DNA from: Amia ocellicauda
Lineage: Eukaryota; Chordata; Actinopteri; Amiiformes; Amiidae
Direction: 5' to 3'
Assembly (NCBI RefSeq): GCF_036373705.1
Contig: NC_089855.1
Coordinates: 12,985,719-13,049,718, forward strand
Length of the DNA stretch: 64,000 bases
The translations under genes and the position numbers were made by a program. Below, in pieces: positions 47,101-59,753 of this stretch (position 1 is the first letter of the stretch; each line of letters opens with the position of its first letter). Under the pieces are notes generated by a model, which ran no database searches, had not been told where the DNA came from, and saw only the letters and a list, made by a program, of their open reading frames with translations.

Positions 47101-50100
47101 TCAATTATTGAAATAAACTCCCCTAAATACAAATATTTTTCTTCAGCTTGTGCCTTTGGTATTTGTGTAGGTGTGTTAAACTGTTTACCCATTAAAAAAA
47201 AATACAACCCATCTTCTGTTCCTTATGCTTTATATTCAATCAGTCTCCAGAAAATTGGAAGCACAGCCTGGTACTAAGCTTGCCATATTATAGCACCCAA
47301 AACAGCCTGAACGCAAGCTGTGATACATGAATCAATATGCCAATATGTACAATGTTAACAACTAACAAAGAGGAAAATTAAAGTAACTCTTGAGAGAAAA
47401 CATTCTGCAAGATGAGAACTGAAATATTTTACAATATTTTACAATTAGGTTAATAAGTGTTTTACTATCACATACATAAGAATTGTTCCAATTAAAACAC
47501 TTTAATGAGTGCGCCTATTTAAGACGTTGTTTATATACTAGTATTGTGTAACTCATGCTTTTTTAAATCAAATGTATATTTTCCCTTAATTACTACAAAA
47601 TCTGCTGCATATTGTTTAGGAAACTATTTAAAACTATAAGGATCATATTGCAGTCAGGTATAAAAATAAGAAAACTACTCAGAGTACTGATGCCTTAAAA
47701 AAAAGTTTGCTTTAAGGTAATAAAACTACTGAACAGTGGGATATAAATACTCTGCTGCTTCAAAATTCCTCCAGAAGCATTTTCTTTCCATCTCTGTATT
47801 CAGTGTATTAAACACACAGGTGAACAACTGAGTTTGTGTGCTGTGTACTGTTTTGCAGAGATAGTAATGCTAGAGGATTGAATACAAAAGGGAAAATCAA
47901 GTCCTTTACATGTCAAAGACAATGAACTGAATCCATCTGAAACTTAAATGAGAGTGATGTTAACTTGGACTTTGTACACAGCAGTCCATAACCTAGAGAC
48001 AATGACTTTCCACTTCAAAACGAGACAGTTTCTGTCAAAACAGATTTCACCTTTTAAAGAGAAATATGTTTTTGGGTGGTCTGTTCACGTTTAAACATCC
48101 TATCCAATCAGTCATTTTCATGGAAAAGATGTATAATACAGTTCATGTGCTTTCCACTTCAGTAGTCATATGTCCATCAATTACATCTGACTTGCATTCA
48201 TGAACAGAGCTTGGAAGGAATATCTAAAGAACAACAATAGCAATTATAATAATACATTATTTATCAATTCATTTATGGCAGGTTTCTATAGAATGCGTCT
48301 AACCTTTCCAACTGAAGGTTACAATAATTGCAATAATTGAATATCTATTTCAATACTCTTCAGAGCTAGGAACTGTTTTCCAACTCAACAGCAGTATTTA
48401 CTGGTGTAACTGCTCTGAAAACAAACATAATACATAAACAGTAGTTTTGTATTGTTTGATAAATTAGTTCTATGCTACCCACAACAAACAACATTAGCTC
48501 TCACCTCTAAAGCAAACAACAAATATCATGCCAGATTCACTGACTGGGTTGTGAATATTCCTACCTTTCCCATAACACACCTTCATCCACAGCCTGGCAT
48601 AGATGTTGCCCTTTAATGTACGCGTTTGAATCATCAAAGAAAGAAGAAATGGAGCTAAGAACACTTTTTGCCACAGTCATGCTGGTGTTGCTGTAGTCGA
48701 TGGCTAGAAGGAACAAAGGTACACATATTGTTTATGTCAAATAAAGGGGGACGTATTAGAGAAAACTACTTTCAGTTTGAACACAGAGTGGTCCCAGTCA
48801 AAACCATACCTGATCTGTACTTGGTCAACAGGCAAAACATTCGGAATTCATTTGCTGTATATGACTGTAAGAAATCCTGCAAGGAGAAATGTTAAAGTCC
48901 ATCAGGGAAATTAACTCAATCTGAAATTGTATTTATTGATTACATTTCTTAGCAGACACCCTTTTCCGGGGCAACTTACAATTGTTACACTATCACTTTT
49001 TTTTTTTTTTTTTTTTACATTCAATTACCTATTTACACAGCTGGATTTTTACTGGAGCAATCCAGGTAAAGAACCTTGCTTAAAAGTACCTTAAAGTATG
49101 TATGTAGGTAAATAAACCTCATACATATACACATACAAAACATTAATTAAGTGTGTTTGTGGGTAATTGTTGAAGCTTTAGTTGCCACTTAAAATATAGG
49201 GTTTGCTTTTCTAGTGGGAAACCAATGCGTCTTATTTAGCTAGAAACCTGCTACCCTTAAATGCATGTCTAATGTTTAATTTAAGAAAAATATATGCATT
49301 TACAGAAGTAAACATAAATGGTATTCAGTGTTTCTTAACAGAATAATCACTGGTATTCTGTGTTGTTTTGGAAAATTTCCATTTTGTAACACAAGGGGGC
49401 CCAACAATATGCTTTTAAAAATCCAGTCATCCATTTTCAATAATTGCTTCATCCAATACAAGTACAGGGTAACAGTGGCTTTTGATTACAGGATTAAAAT
49501 GAAAAGTAAAATGCTTTACCTTTATTGTAATGTAGTTCTTTAAAGACTTCGACATTTTATCTGCACTTCCTTTAAGATGTAAATGTCCTGTTCACAAAGA
49601 TTACACCATTAATTATAATCATGTAAGTAATAATAATAATAATGTTTTAACTATATTATATAACATTGTTTACTGGTAGTACATAGAACAAGAGCACAAT
49701 TATTTTATTTTTGCTTAAAGATGAGTGTTTCAAACTAAAAATACAGTAACATACAAACCCAATATTTATAGCATTCAAAGAGAGCTACCATGGCTGTGGA
49801 ATATCAAGACATTATACAGATCTGTTGGTTTATTGACTTTGTTTAACTTGAGCTCATATGACATGTGAAGTCAAGGCCTGCTTATAGTGAATAGTCAAAT
49901 TGACAATGTGTGTAGAATTCAAATAACCAAGCAGAAAGTGACACTCAACTTAAATCTGAGAAGCAACTGTTCAATTATCACTAATTTCAAAAGACACTAA
50001 AAAAGCAAGGCAGAGTATGGAAATAATTAAGATGTTTAAAACAGTGTAACTGAACTTAAGATTTATGTTGCTTCACAAGCTCTTACACCTTCAAGTAACC

Positions 50101-53100
50101 TTAATGTTATTAGATAGGCCTCCCTGGGATGACACACAACTTTCTGGCTCATGGGAACAGCAATTACAGTCCAATAGGTGCAAGAATGACTTCAACTTAT
50201 TAGACTTATTCCCAATAGGACTAATGTCCTTGACTGCTTTATTGAACTAAAAAATACATATATTGAATTAAAAAATACAAAAACAATGAAAGACTCTATG
50301 AAGATAGACAAGAGTAAAATGAATCACACTTATGAGAGGTAGCCTATTTCAGTACACAATAACATAGCAAAGTATTTCCTTTCATGAATACTGATAATAT
50401 GAAATCTCTTTAAAAAGCTATTGTTTATTGTGCATAGCCCTGAAAATGTATTTTTTAAAGACAATGCATAATAAAGCATTATTTTGTATAGTCAGTCTTT
50501 AATATTTTTAACCTATTCAGATTAATTTAAGATTGCTATACATCAAATGCTATGCCAATTTTTATTTTATTATTAAACAATGTCAGGGAGGAAAATATAG
50601 AACAATACTAAAGATTTTCCTGCTCTGATACTGTAATTAACTAATCATATTTCAAACAAAATAAATTGCAATAAAAGCAATAATAAGAGAGAACAGTACA
50701 CAAATGTAAAGAAAGAGGCATATTACAGTAAATGGATTATTACAGTAAATGGATTAAAATGACAAAATTGACATTACAAGACTTGTTTTTCAAAACAACA
50801 TAATACAGAAATTCTATGCATAACAGTATCAATTAAAGGAGAATTCTATTGTGTGGTGTTTTAGAATCATGATTTAATCAGTGGCGTGTTTAATATTTTA
50901 CACCTTCAACCTTTTTGAAAGAAGTAGATCTTAGGAAATAACAATTTTCTAAACATTGTTAGGGTCAAAAAAGTGATGTATTTTGCAGTGGAAAATTTAA
51001 AAAACAGTCAGACAAGATATCATAACCCTTCAATGTAAAAATAAATGTGTTGGTGTGTAGAAAGATCAATAAAAATCAAAGTTTCTAAGTCACAGGGCTG
51101 AATACCCTACATGAAATTTTAGATATTTATTGTTTTCTCTAGTCCAGGAAAAGAGTGTCTGGTAATGCTGTTTAATCTATTCTTTATATTTCATTAGCCT
51201 GGGAATTCTATAGGAATTCATCAAGGTAGATGCATCTAAAGAACATCTGAACTCACTGAATTGCAAGACTGATAAATCTTACAGTCTCACCTGAGTGTAG
51301 GAAGTAGTTGCCCCATTGCGAACACTGATGATAAGCTTCACACTGTGCAATTTCATTCTCATGGTGCGGAAACGCAAGATCAATTCCACCAGAATGGATA
51401 TCAAGCTGACTTCCAAAAACAGAACTGCAGATAACAAGGAAAATATAACACTGTAAAAACTGAGCAACTTTAGGAGACCAAGAAGCATCCAGAGAAACCA
51501 AACAACATTTTTTGTACAGACAATATTTTTGTGGTGCTATCATAATCACAAATATAGAACAAATATACCTTCTGAACAGTGTTGTCAAAGCTTACTGACA
51601 AGAAGACGTGTCAGCATCCAGAGAACTTTAAATCATTAAATCGAGTCCTGAAAGGTCAAGCTATCATTTTTATAAAAGGCTATCAATGTAGGCTTCATCT
51701 GTGTGCATCTCAGACGCTGACACACTTCACCTCTCTAAACCAGTCTCAAACACTAATTAGGGATTAGCACTAATTAATGTTTATGAAGCTAATTATTGTT
51801 ATAAATGTACTGCCACTTATTATGCATTCCACTCAGATACTAATAGAATCTAAATCCCTTTAAGCTTTCAAAGCTAAAATAGGGAGCTGCAAAGGATATT
51901 TGTGTGTTTGCTTCTTTCTTCATATGACCAGTATTATATTTCCTTTTGTGTCTGGGCAAGGACAACCTATTGAAGCATCGTTTGTAAAAATTCGCAGAAA
52001 CGTGTACAATCCATAAAGAAAGAAATACAAAAATAAATTAATGTAACCTGGCTATTGTCGAACATTCAATGTGCCAGCCAGGTCTCCCCTGTCCCCAAGG
52101 AGACACCCAGTTTGGTTCCTGTGGTTTGGATGCTTTCCAGAGCGCAAAATCCCTGGCATCACTTTTATCTGAGTCCCCTGGAAACAACACATCTGTTTCA
52201 GTCTTCACCAGGCAACACAAAGTAAACATTGTTCTCCAACAAGTAATATACTGAAGTTAAATAACACTCATTCATACAATTATCAATGAATGACTTTAAA
52301 TTAGTCTGCTAAACGTTATTAGGGCTGGGCCTTAAGCTTTATGCCACAGATTCTGTAACAGGGTTGCTTTCTTTATAAGGTAATATAATTGTTAGAAAAT
52401 CAGTAATACTTTTAAGTGTCTTTTTTCATGCTAGTGGGTGCTGTTTTACACATTTCCCTTCCAAAATCACAGCAAGGTAATTCAGTCCAACATTTCTTTA
52501 AATATTACAGTCTGTTTACCACCAGTTCCATGCCATATAACAAGTCTGCTAAGAGTTGTGTGACGTTGCAGAAACTAAGACCAAATATTTTCAAAGCCCA
52601 TAGCCAAATATTGATCTAATCTTATTTACTAATAAAACAGACTTCCTCCCTAATGAAAATGTGGTATTTATACATATTTAAATGCAATCCCTGAGATCAT
52701 CAGGAGGTATTAACTTTGAAATAAGACTCCAATATTGTATAATGCAATGTACACTCACCTAAAGGATTATTAGGAACACCTGTTCAATTTCTCATTAATG
52801 CAATTATCTAACCAACCAATCACATGGCAGTTGCTTCAATGCATTTAGGGGTGTGGTCCTGGTCAAGACAATCTCCTGAACTCCAAACTGAATGTCTGAA
52901 TGGGAAAGAAAGGTGATTTAAGCAATTTTGAGCGTGGCATGGTTGTTGGTGCCAGATGGGCCGGTCTGAGTATTTCACAATCTGCTCAGTTACTGGGATT
53001 TTCACGCACAACCATTTCTAGGGTTTACAAAGAATGGTGTGAAAAGGGAAAAACATCCAGTATGCGGCAGTCCTGTGGGCGAAAATGCCTTGTTGATGCT

Positions 53101-56015
53101 AGAGGTCAGAGGAGAATGGGCCGACTGATTCAAGCTGATAGAAGAGCAACTTTGACTGAAATAACCACTCGTTACAACTGAGGTATGCAGAAAAGCATTT
53201 GTGAAGCCACAACACGTACAACCTTGAGGCGGATGGGCTACAACAGCAGAAGACCCCACCGGGTACCACTCATCTCCACTACAAGTAGGAAAAAGAGGCT
53301 ACAATTTGCACAAGCTCACCAAAATTGGACAGTTGAAGACTGGAAAAATGTTGCCTGGTCTGATGAGTCTCGATTTCTGTTGAGACATTCAGATGGTAGA
53401 GTCAGAATTTGGCGTAAACAGAATGAGAACATGGATCCATCATGCCTTGTTGGTGTGGGGGATGTTTTCTTGGCACACTTTAGGCCCCTTAGTGCCAATT
53501 GGGCATCGTTTAAATGCCACGGCCTACCTGAGCATTGTTTCTGACCATGTCCATCCCTTTATGACCACCATGTACCCATCCTCTGATGGCTACTTCCAGC
53601 AGGATAATGCACCATGTCACAAAGGTCGAATCATTTCAAATTGGTTTCTTGAACATGACAATGAGTTCACTGTACTAAACTGGCCCCCACAGTCACCAGA
53701 TCTCAACCCAATAGAGCATCTTTGGGATGTGGTGGAACGGGAGCTTCGTGCCCTGGATGTGCATCCCACAAATCTCCATCAACTGCAAGATGCTATCCTA
53801 TCAATATGGGCCAACATTCCTAAAGAATGCTTTCAGCACCTTGTTGAATCAATGCCACGTAGAATGAAGGCAGTTCTGAAGGCGAAAGGGGGTCAAACAC
53901 AGTATTAGTATGGTGTTCCTAATAATCCTTTAGGTGAGTGTATATAGTGCCTATAGAAAGTCTACACCGCCTTGAACTTTTTTCACATTTTGTTTTGTCA
54001 GTGCCTCAGAGGTTCATGCATTTAAATTATGATTTTCCCCAGTTATCTGCACACGATACTCCACACTGTAAAGGGGGAAAAGATTTATAAATACATACAT
54101 ACATACATACATATAATAAAAATACAGTCCCTGTTGATGAGAAACATAACATGATGCTGCCACCACCATGCTTCACAGTAGGGATGGTGTTCTTTGGGTG
54201 ATGCAATGTATTGGGTTTCCACCAAATATAGTGTTTTGCATTTAGGATATCAATTTTAGTTCTGTGAGACCACAAAACCTTATGCCACATGGCTACAGAA
54301 TCTACATAATATTTTTTGGGCTCTCTTGAGTAACAGCTTCCTTCTTTCAACCCTACCAAACAGGTCAGATTTGTGGAGAGCTTGGGATATTGTTGTCACA
54401 TGCACACTTTGATCACTCTTGGCCATAAAAGCCTATAGCTATAGCAAAGTTGCCACTGGCCTCCTGGTATCCTCTCTGATCAGTCTCCTTGCTCCGTCCC
54501 ACAGTTTTGAGGGACAGTCTGATTTAGGAAGGGTCTTGGTGGTGCCATACACCTTCCGCTTCCTAATAATCATCTTGACCCTGTTCCAGATATATTGAAG
54601 ACCCCTTGATATTTTTTGTATCCCCATCCCCTGATCTGTGCCTTTCAATATCTTTGTCCCCGAGTTATTTTCAAAGCTCCTTGGTGCTCATGGTTGAGTC
54701 TTTGCTTTAAAATGCACAATCCATCAGAGGGAACCTACAGAAACTGGTGGAATTTATCCTGAAATTATGTGAATCGCTACAATTTAACACAGGTGGAGGC
54801 CACTTAACTTGATATACGTTTTTGAAGGTGATTGCTCAAACCTGAGCTAATGTATGGATTTCTATTACAAAGGGGGTGGACACTTATACGACCAAGCTAT
54901 TTCAGTGTTTATTGTTAATGCATTTTCTACAGCTTTTCTAATTTTGTCACTTAGAAGTTGTAGGAGTAAGATGTGTAGATAAATGAAAAAAACTATTTTA
55001 ATGCATTTTAATTCCTGGCTTTAAGGCAACAAAAGGTGAAAGACACTATATATTTTTTTTTTCTTCACATGTAACTAAAGACATTCTGAAGCGGAGTGCT
55101 GAAACGTACCTGGTTCGCCCTCTGTCTCACCCATTCTTATCATCTTCCCATATTGATTTCCAATAGACTTGATGTCAAAATACACATTCCCTATTTGGAA
55201 AAAAAACAAGAATGAAAAAGCAGAAAAAGGGAGCTTCATTTTATGTCAGTGCTCCTCAAAGTGGTGTCTATGAGGCCAAGCCACTACAGCCACAGAAGCA
55301 TATCACTGGATGTGTTTGTATTGCCAGGACATTTATTCTAAGAATCGAAGTGTTTGATATTTAATAGAAATATGCAATTCATATACAATTCTTCATTTAT
55401 TGGAAAACCAAATATATCCCTACAGACAACTTGCTTTGAGTAGTAAGATGGAGGTTTCATACTGCACAACACAGACATTGAAATGCACAATGGAAACAAA
55501 AATCCAGACTGCAGAGTTAACCAAACTTAACTAAATTTCTCTGTGCTCAAAATATAAAAGATCAGTTATTGCATCTAGATATGTGTTACTAAAGTTCAGG
55601 TGTAGCTCTGTATACTTGTAAAATAACTAGTGATCTGTATAAACCAATAACAATTACAAATGTAAAAATAAAATATATTTTATATTTCATTATATTTATA
55701 TGCACATATTTTCTGACGCCAAACGAACACTCACTTCTGATAAACACAGCAAGAAGTTGCTCAGTGCAAAAACAAGATATTAAGAGTAAGACAGAAAATG
55801 TTTAAAGTAATTTCTAGCATTTCCTTGTTACTGGCGTGCAAGAATTAAAATGCTTATATTTACCTTTACTTGTGACATAGGCATGTTTGTTATTAATAAT
55901 GCCCTCTATGAACGCAATGATTTGAGGAATATTGTCAGTCACTCTCATGTAGACTGTAGGAGGAAGCACCTTAAAAAGAGAGAGAAGATATATCATTCTT
56001 GCACAATTCCCAATA

Positions 56016-56067
<52 letters not shown>

Positions 56068-57445
56068 ATATGTATTTTAAAACCTGTATCCTGCTATGTT
56101 TACCTTAAGAGCTTCCATATCATTTTTAAACTCCTCTTCATATAGCCTTGCGAGAACTAATGGCGGGACATTTTCCTGTAAAGAAATATAAATTTAAGTT
56201 TAAAAACATCTTTGGACCATTCTCCAGAAACTCAACTAATGCTACAAAGACAATATAGCTATATACAGCAAATTCATTAAATGTGTTTAGATCAATACCT
56301 CTGAAGCTCTCTTAATTATTTTGTCATCAATGTCTGTTATAACCATCACGTGGACTATGTTGATCCCAAAAACCCTGGACAAAATTCTTTGAAGAATGTC
56401 AAACCTCACATAGGAGCTGGGTAGAAAAAATGAAAATAAACGTTTTCAGAAACTTAAATGGAAATTACACTTTGTATTATCTGTGATTACATTTGTGCCA
56501 TACTATAACATGATATGAAGGTCTTCCTCAAAATTAAACAGATACACACACACACTGGAAAAAAAAAAAGGAAATTAATTATAATAGTGTTTAAGCAGGA
56601 AATTTTATATATTTCAAATTTAACATGAAATTGAAACATTCTACCCATTTCCAAATAGATCCAGTAATTACCAAAAAACATAAAGCTAAAACGAAATAAC
56701 ACATCAATAACCACTACTTTATCTTGTTAACCAAGTAATTTATCATCAGAGTAAATACAGAAATACGTCATATAAATATAGTTTAAATACATTAGGATAT
56801 GCACCATTAACCCTAGGCTTAGCATCACTCTATGAGAAGAGCTTAAGGTTGTCTTCAACCCTTCACCCCAACTCAATTTGAATAACAATGCAAGCTGTTC
56901 AGGTGTTCTAGACATCTATTTAAAAATAAAAAATAAAAAAAGGCCTACACAATAATTGAAATGATCAAATCTAAGGTAATGCATTTAGAAGAGTTCTGCT
57001 TACCATGCGTGCCCAAGGTGAGCATGGTCATATACAGTGGGGCCACAGCTATACCTTAAAACAAAACAACAATAATGCATTTATTAAAGGTTGTCTACAG
57101 CAGTAAAGAACAAATGCAAAGAATACATAACGCTGTCAAGTGGGGAAAGCATGTTTAAACGTAATACCAGGTAGCTGTTCCTTCTTTGGCCAGTATTAAC
57201 GCTTCTTTTCTTTTGGTGAGGCTGTTGTACGTCTCAATGCCAGTGTCATACCCCGTTGGCTTTTGCCATTTCTTCTCGCCTCCATCACAGCATATGTCTG
57301 ATGCTGTTGTGCACAATCCACTGTGCCTGTGCACGACTCTGCCAGACAAACCAGCCCTTATCCCAATATGTCTATACAAGGAAGAGCCGAGCAAGCAGGC
57401 CCTGCTTACTCTCCAATAAGGCATCAAGCTAGTGAGTGTGCGCAT
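44120..57445 (-). CDS. CARS2: Mitochondrial cysteinyl-tRNA synthetase
   Basis: Class I enzyme charging mitochondrial tRNA-Cys. Exons, 5' to 3' on the minus strand: 57445-57168, 57054-57004, 56416-56299, 56175-56104, 55969-55864, 55190-55110, 52192-52048, 51424-51291, 49587-49520, 48876-48810, 48703-48565, 46383-46260, 45923-45828, 45321-45064, 44197-44120. Phases fit: 1,815 nt, 604 residues; human has 564 and also 15 coding exons. CGPTVYD (96-102), the HIGH-type HLGH (105-108) and KMSKS (339-343) are intact. Cys96, Cys279 (WHIEC), His304 and Glu308 (HHENE) match the four zinc ligands of the family. The N-terminus from [13 protein letters not shown] is Arg-rich without acidic residues, as in a mitochondrial presequence; the start could also be ATG 57424. 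It is head-to-head with ING1. Confidence 0.95.
46384..48564 (-). other. CARS2 intron, 2.2 kb
   Basis: AT-rich; no repeat, RNA or coding frame recognised. Confidence 0.5.
48931..49091 (-). mobile_element. Partial SINE in reverse orientation
   Basis: The reverse complement carries the same middle and tail as the SINE at 29513-29710: CTCCAGTAAAAATCCAGCTG, a TAAATAGGTA block, TGTAAGTTGCCCCGG and TGTCTGCTAA. The tRNA-like head is missing and a run of about 20 T interrupts it. It lies in the CARS2 intron 48877-49519. Confidence 0.7.
49588..51290 (-). other. CARS2 intron, 1.7 kb
   Basis: AT-rich. A 16-bp direct duplication around 50725-50755 (ATTACAGTAAATGG twice) is the only pattern noted. Confidence 0.45.
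52752..53940 (+). mobile_element. Tc1/mariner transposon, nearly complete, short TIRs
   Basis: Perfect 29-bp terminal inverted repeats (each begins CACTCACCTAAAGGATTATT) with TA on both sides (52750-52751, 53941-53942), total 1,189 bp. One transposase gene lies inside on the plus strand. It sits in the 2.9-kb CARS2 intron 52193-55109, antisense to CARS2. Confidence 0.93.
52900..53908 (+). pseudogene. Tc1-family transposase, broken by one stop and one frameshift
   Basis: Starts [20 protein letters not shown], with an N-terminal helix-turn-helix ([20 protein letters not shown]). A TGA at 53179-53181 interrupts the frame (probably a CGA-to-TGA change), after which it continues. Catalytic Asp 1 is in AWSDESRF. 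Near 53450-53465 the frame shifts, apparently through a small deletion between MDPSCLV and [11 protein letters not shown], and the rest is read in another frame. Asp 2 is in QQDNAPCH and the catalytic Glu in [13 protein letters not shown] count 36 residues between the last Asp and Glu (DD36E, not the DD34E of most Tc1). It ends at TAG 53906-53908. Only two lesions imply a fairly recent insertion. Confidence 0.9.
53943..55052 (-). mobile_element. Second, older Tc1-like transposon abutting the first
   Basis: Diverged inverted ends: TATATAGTGCCTATAGAAAG at 53943 and, reversed, TATATAGTGTCTTTCACC at 55052. The minus strand around 54030-54290 encodes a Tc1 transposase fragment with NAKHYIW and [15 protein letters not shown]. 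In the first catalytic motif the Asp is replaced (VLWSHRTKI), and further minus-strand remnants follow with stops. It begins within 2 bp of the TA flanking the neighbouring element. Inactive. Confidence 0.75.
54088..54113. repeat. (ACAT)n microsatellite
   Basis: About six ACAT units inside the older Tc1-like element. Confidence 0.85.
56020..56064. repeat. (TA)n microsatellite in a 134-bp CARS2 intron
   Basis: About 42 bp of TA repeats fill a third of the intron between CARS2 exons 55864-55969 and 56104-56175. Confidence 0.92.
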
Positions 57446-59753
57446 TCCCGTGTGCGTGTATTTCAGCAGCAGCAGCAGCAGACAGTCTCTATTCATGCAT
57501 GCATGCATGTATTCATGGTACCCAGATATATGTTTAAGCATGAGATGTCAAAACCCAACCCCGCAGCGATGTTCACGTCTCCTTCGCGAACTAGGTTAAA
57601 ACGGCAACACATTACATGTAACACCGCTCCCTTCGACTGATCGTTATAGGATAGGTGTGTGCAAAGTCACAGGGCTTGTTCAAATACACAGCACAGGACC
57701 CCAGCTTCCTGCCTCACACATCCCAGCGAGCGCGTTTCCTCTGAAGGCGGAGTTAAACTCAGGCCGTCATTGGGGATGTTGTCTAGTAGGACTGTGCGCA
57801 CCACCGGCGTCCGGCTGTGTGTAAAATGGCTGTTGCACACGGAGCTCGTAAGGGACGGTTGTAAAGCAAACAGGCAGAGCTACACAGGAAGAGGAGGGAC
57901 TCCAGCCAACACGGCGGCCAAACACGGGCCACGGGGGCTGCAAAGCGTGCGAGAAAGCGGAAAAAAAGACCCGGGTGGGGGGAGGACGGGGGAGTGGACA
58001 ATCAGGCATTGCTTTGAAACAGTGCGGTGCAAGTAAGGGTAGAGAAAATGTGGCCTAAAATGGATATGCCAAGTTTCCTAAGTATTAAATCAGGAGATGC
58101 GTGGGCGCTGTGTAAACACACGCTGGCTCAGAATCGGATCGATATGCGACACGTAATGCAATGAGGATGAGGAAAAGGGAGCATGGCAATTAAATATCCT
58201 ACATACGGAATACTTCAACGTAAAAACACATGACCATAGCTCTCCTCGTGTTTTCTTTTAGTTGTGTACGTCACCTGTGTGAATCGCGACGTTTAACCAC
58301 ACTAATACTTTAAAAGAGTGCGTGTTTTAACGCAATTATCTTCCGCGTTGTGCACCGCGCTTCCTTCCTGTGCACAGGAGCTGCTGCGCGGCTTGGAAAC
58401 TACTCGTGTGCGTCACAACCACAAATGGCTGCCGCAGCCTCCCCCGGCGACCGAAATGTATTATTTTAGTAGTGGACAAACACACTCATGCCTATACGCG
58501 TTATATGACCTCACTTGGTCTGGTGTTGCACTGTCAGTCTGTAAATACATAGGCAGTATTGCATTTTAAAGTTTGTCAACTCGGCCTAAACTTCCTTTAT
58601 TCTCCGATTCCGACACTTCCCATGTGTTGCTATGAGAAACGGCGCAGGCGCACTGGGCTCTCCCGCCTCCTCCTCTGCTCTGATTGGTCAAGAGCCGTGA
58701 CGTGTTTACTATTCAGGACGGGTCCCGCTGCCCTGATTGGTTGCCTGTTTTTCTCCCCTCTTTCTTTCTTCTGGGATTAATTATTTGCCGTTTTAACTCT
58801 GCAAAACACTAATCTGCAGATCGATACACTTCTAAACAGGACACGGATGAGAAATGCTGAGATTAAAAAAGTGCTTCGTGTGTCACACTCAGCCTGCTTC
58901 GATGTACAGTTGCTTACGCGCTCAAAAAGCCCCATGTCGGTGTCCGCCTGTCCTTGCCGTGCCGAGCAGAAAATGACACGCATGTCATTCGCGTTAACAC
59001 GTCTGAAATGTGTCGCAATACGAGGAACAGCCCCCCTTGTCTATTTTTTATTGTTTTTCCTCCGGTGTGAAACGAGCGGGGGCTTTCATAACACCCCACA
59101 CACATTTATATAAACATTGCATCCATCTCAAATAAGTTTGAGCACATCATACTATCGCAGCGGCCTGTGCACCAGCCTGCTAGGCGAGGTCCCATTTGCT
59201 CACATCGCTTCTTTCCGGGCACGTTTAAAGGTTGAATTAAATTGAAGTGGACCGCCTGTCTCGGATGGCGAGCCGAGCCACCCCGAACTGAATGAGTGTG
59301 CGGAGCCCCGGACTCATCAATATGCTGATGGCTCGGCTGACGGCTGCGCATGCGCGGGGCACACTCGAGTGTTTCCCAAGTGTTTGAAACTGGTATTTGG
59401 TTTTTCCACGTTGGATCAAGTGCAGTAGCAACAGAGGCACTAATCGGCGAATTTGCCACCAAACGGGGGAAAGACGACCCACTCGACGGGATCCCGACAA
59501 GCTCTATCGGCGGGGGAATCGTCCGGGATCCTTCCTCGGTGTCTGAACTGCAGGGAAGAGGACTTTTTCAACGCGTTTCAGCTGAACCTCCACTAGACTG
59601 TGTTGTCTGACAGCCATTCAGTCTGCTTCTACTCCTGGGCTGCAGTGAAGGAGATGGTGATCTGTCCGCCGTACTGCGAATAACCAGATGTAGTTGCTGT
59701 TTTTCTGCTAGATTGCGCCCATTTCGTGTTCATTGTGCGAGGAAAATCACAAA
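57446..59753. promoter_or_regulatory. Head-to-head promoter region of CARS2 and ING1
   Basis: 2.3 kb, CpG-rich at 57700-57990 (near CARS2) and 59330-59750 (near ING1). In the middle are two inverted CCAAT boxes (ATTGG at 58683-58687 and 58736-58740) flanking TGACGTG at 58698-58704. No TATA box seen near either start. A (CAG)6 run lies at 57464-57481, just upstream of the chosen CARS2 start. Confidence 0.5.

Noticed and set aside
56020..56064. CRISPR-like repeat array
   Set aside because: Simple TA microsatellite; no spaced direct repeats anywhere in the window form an array, and the genome is vertebrate.
57659..58036. 125-codon plus frame upstream of ING1
   Set aside because: CpG-rich promoter DNA between CARS2 and ING1; the translation is Arg/Gly-rich and unlike any known protein, with overlapping frames on the other strand.
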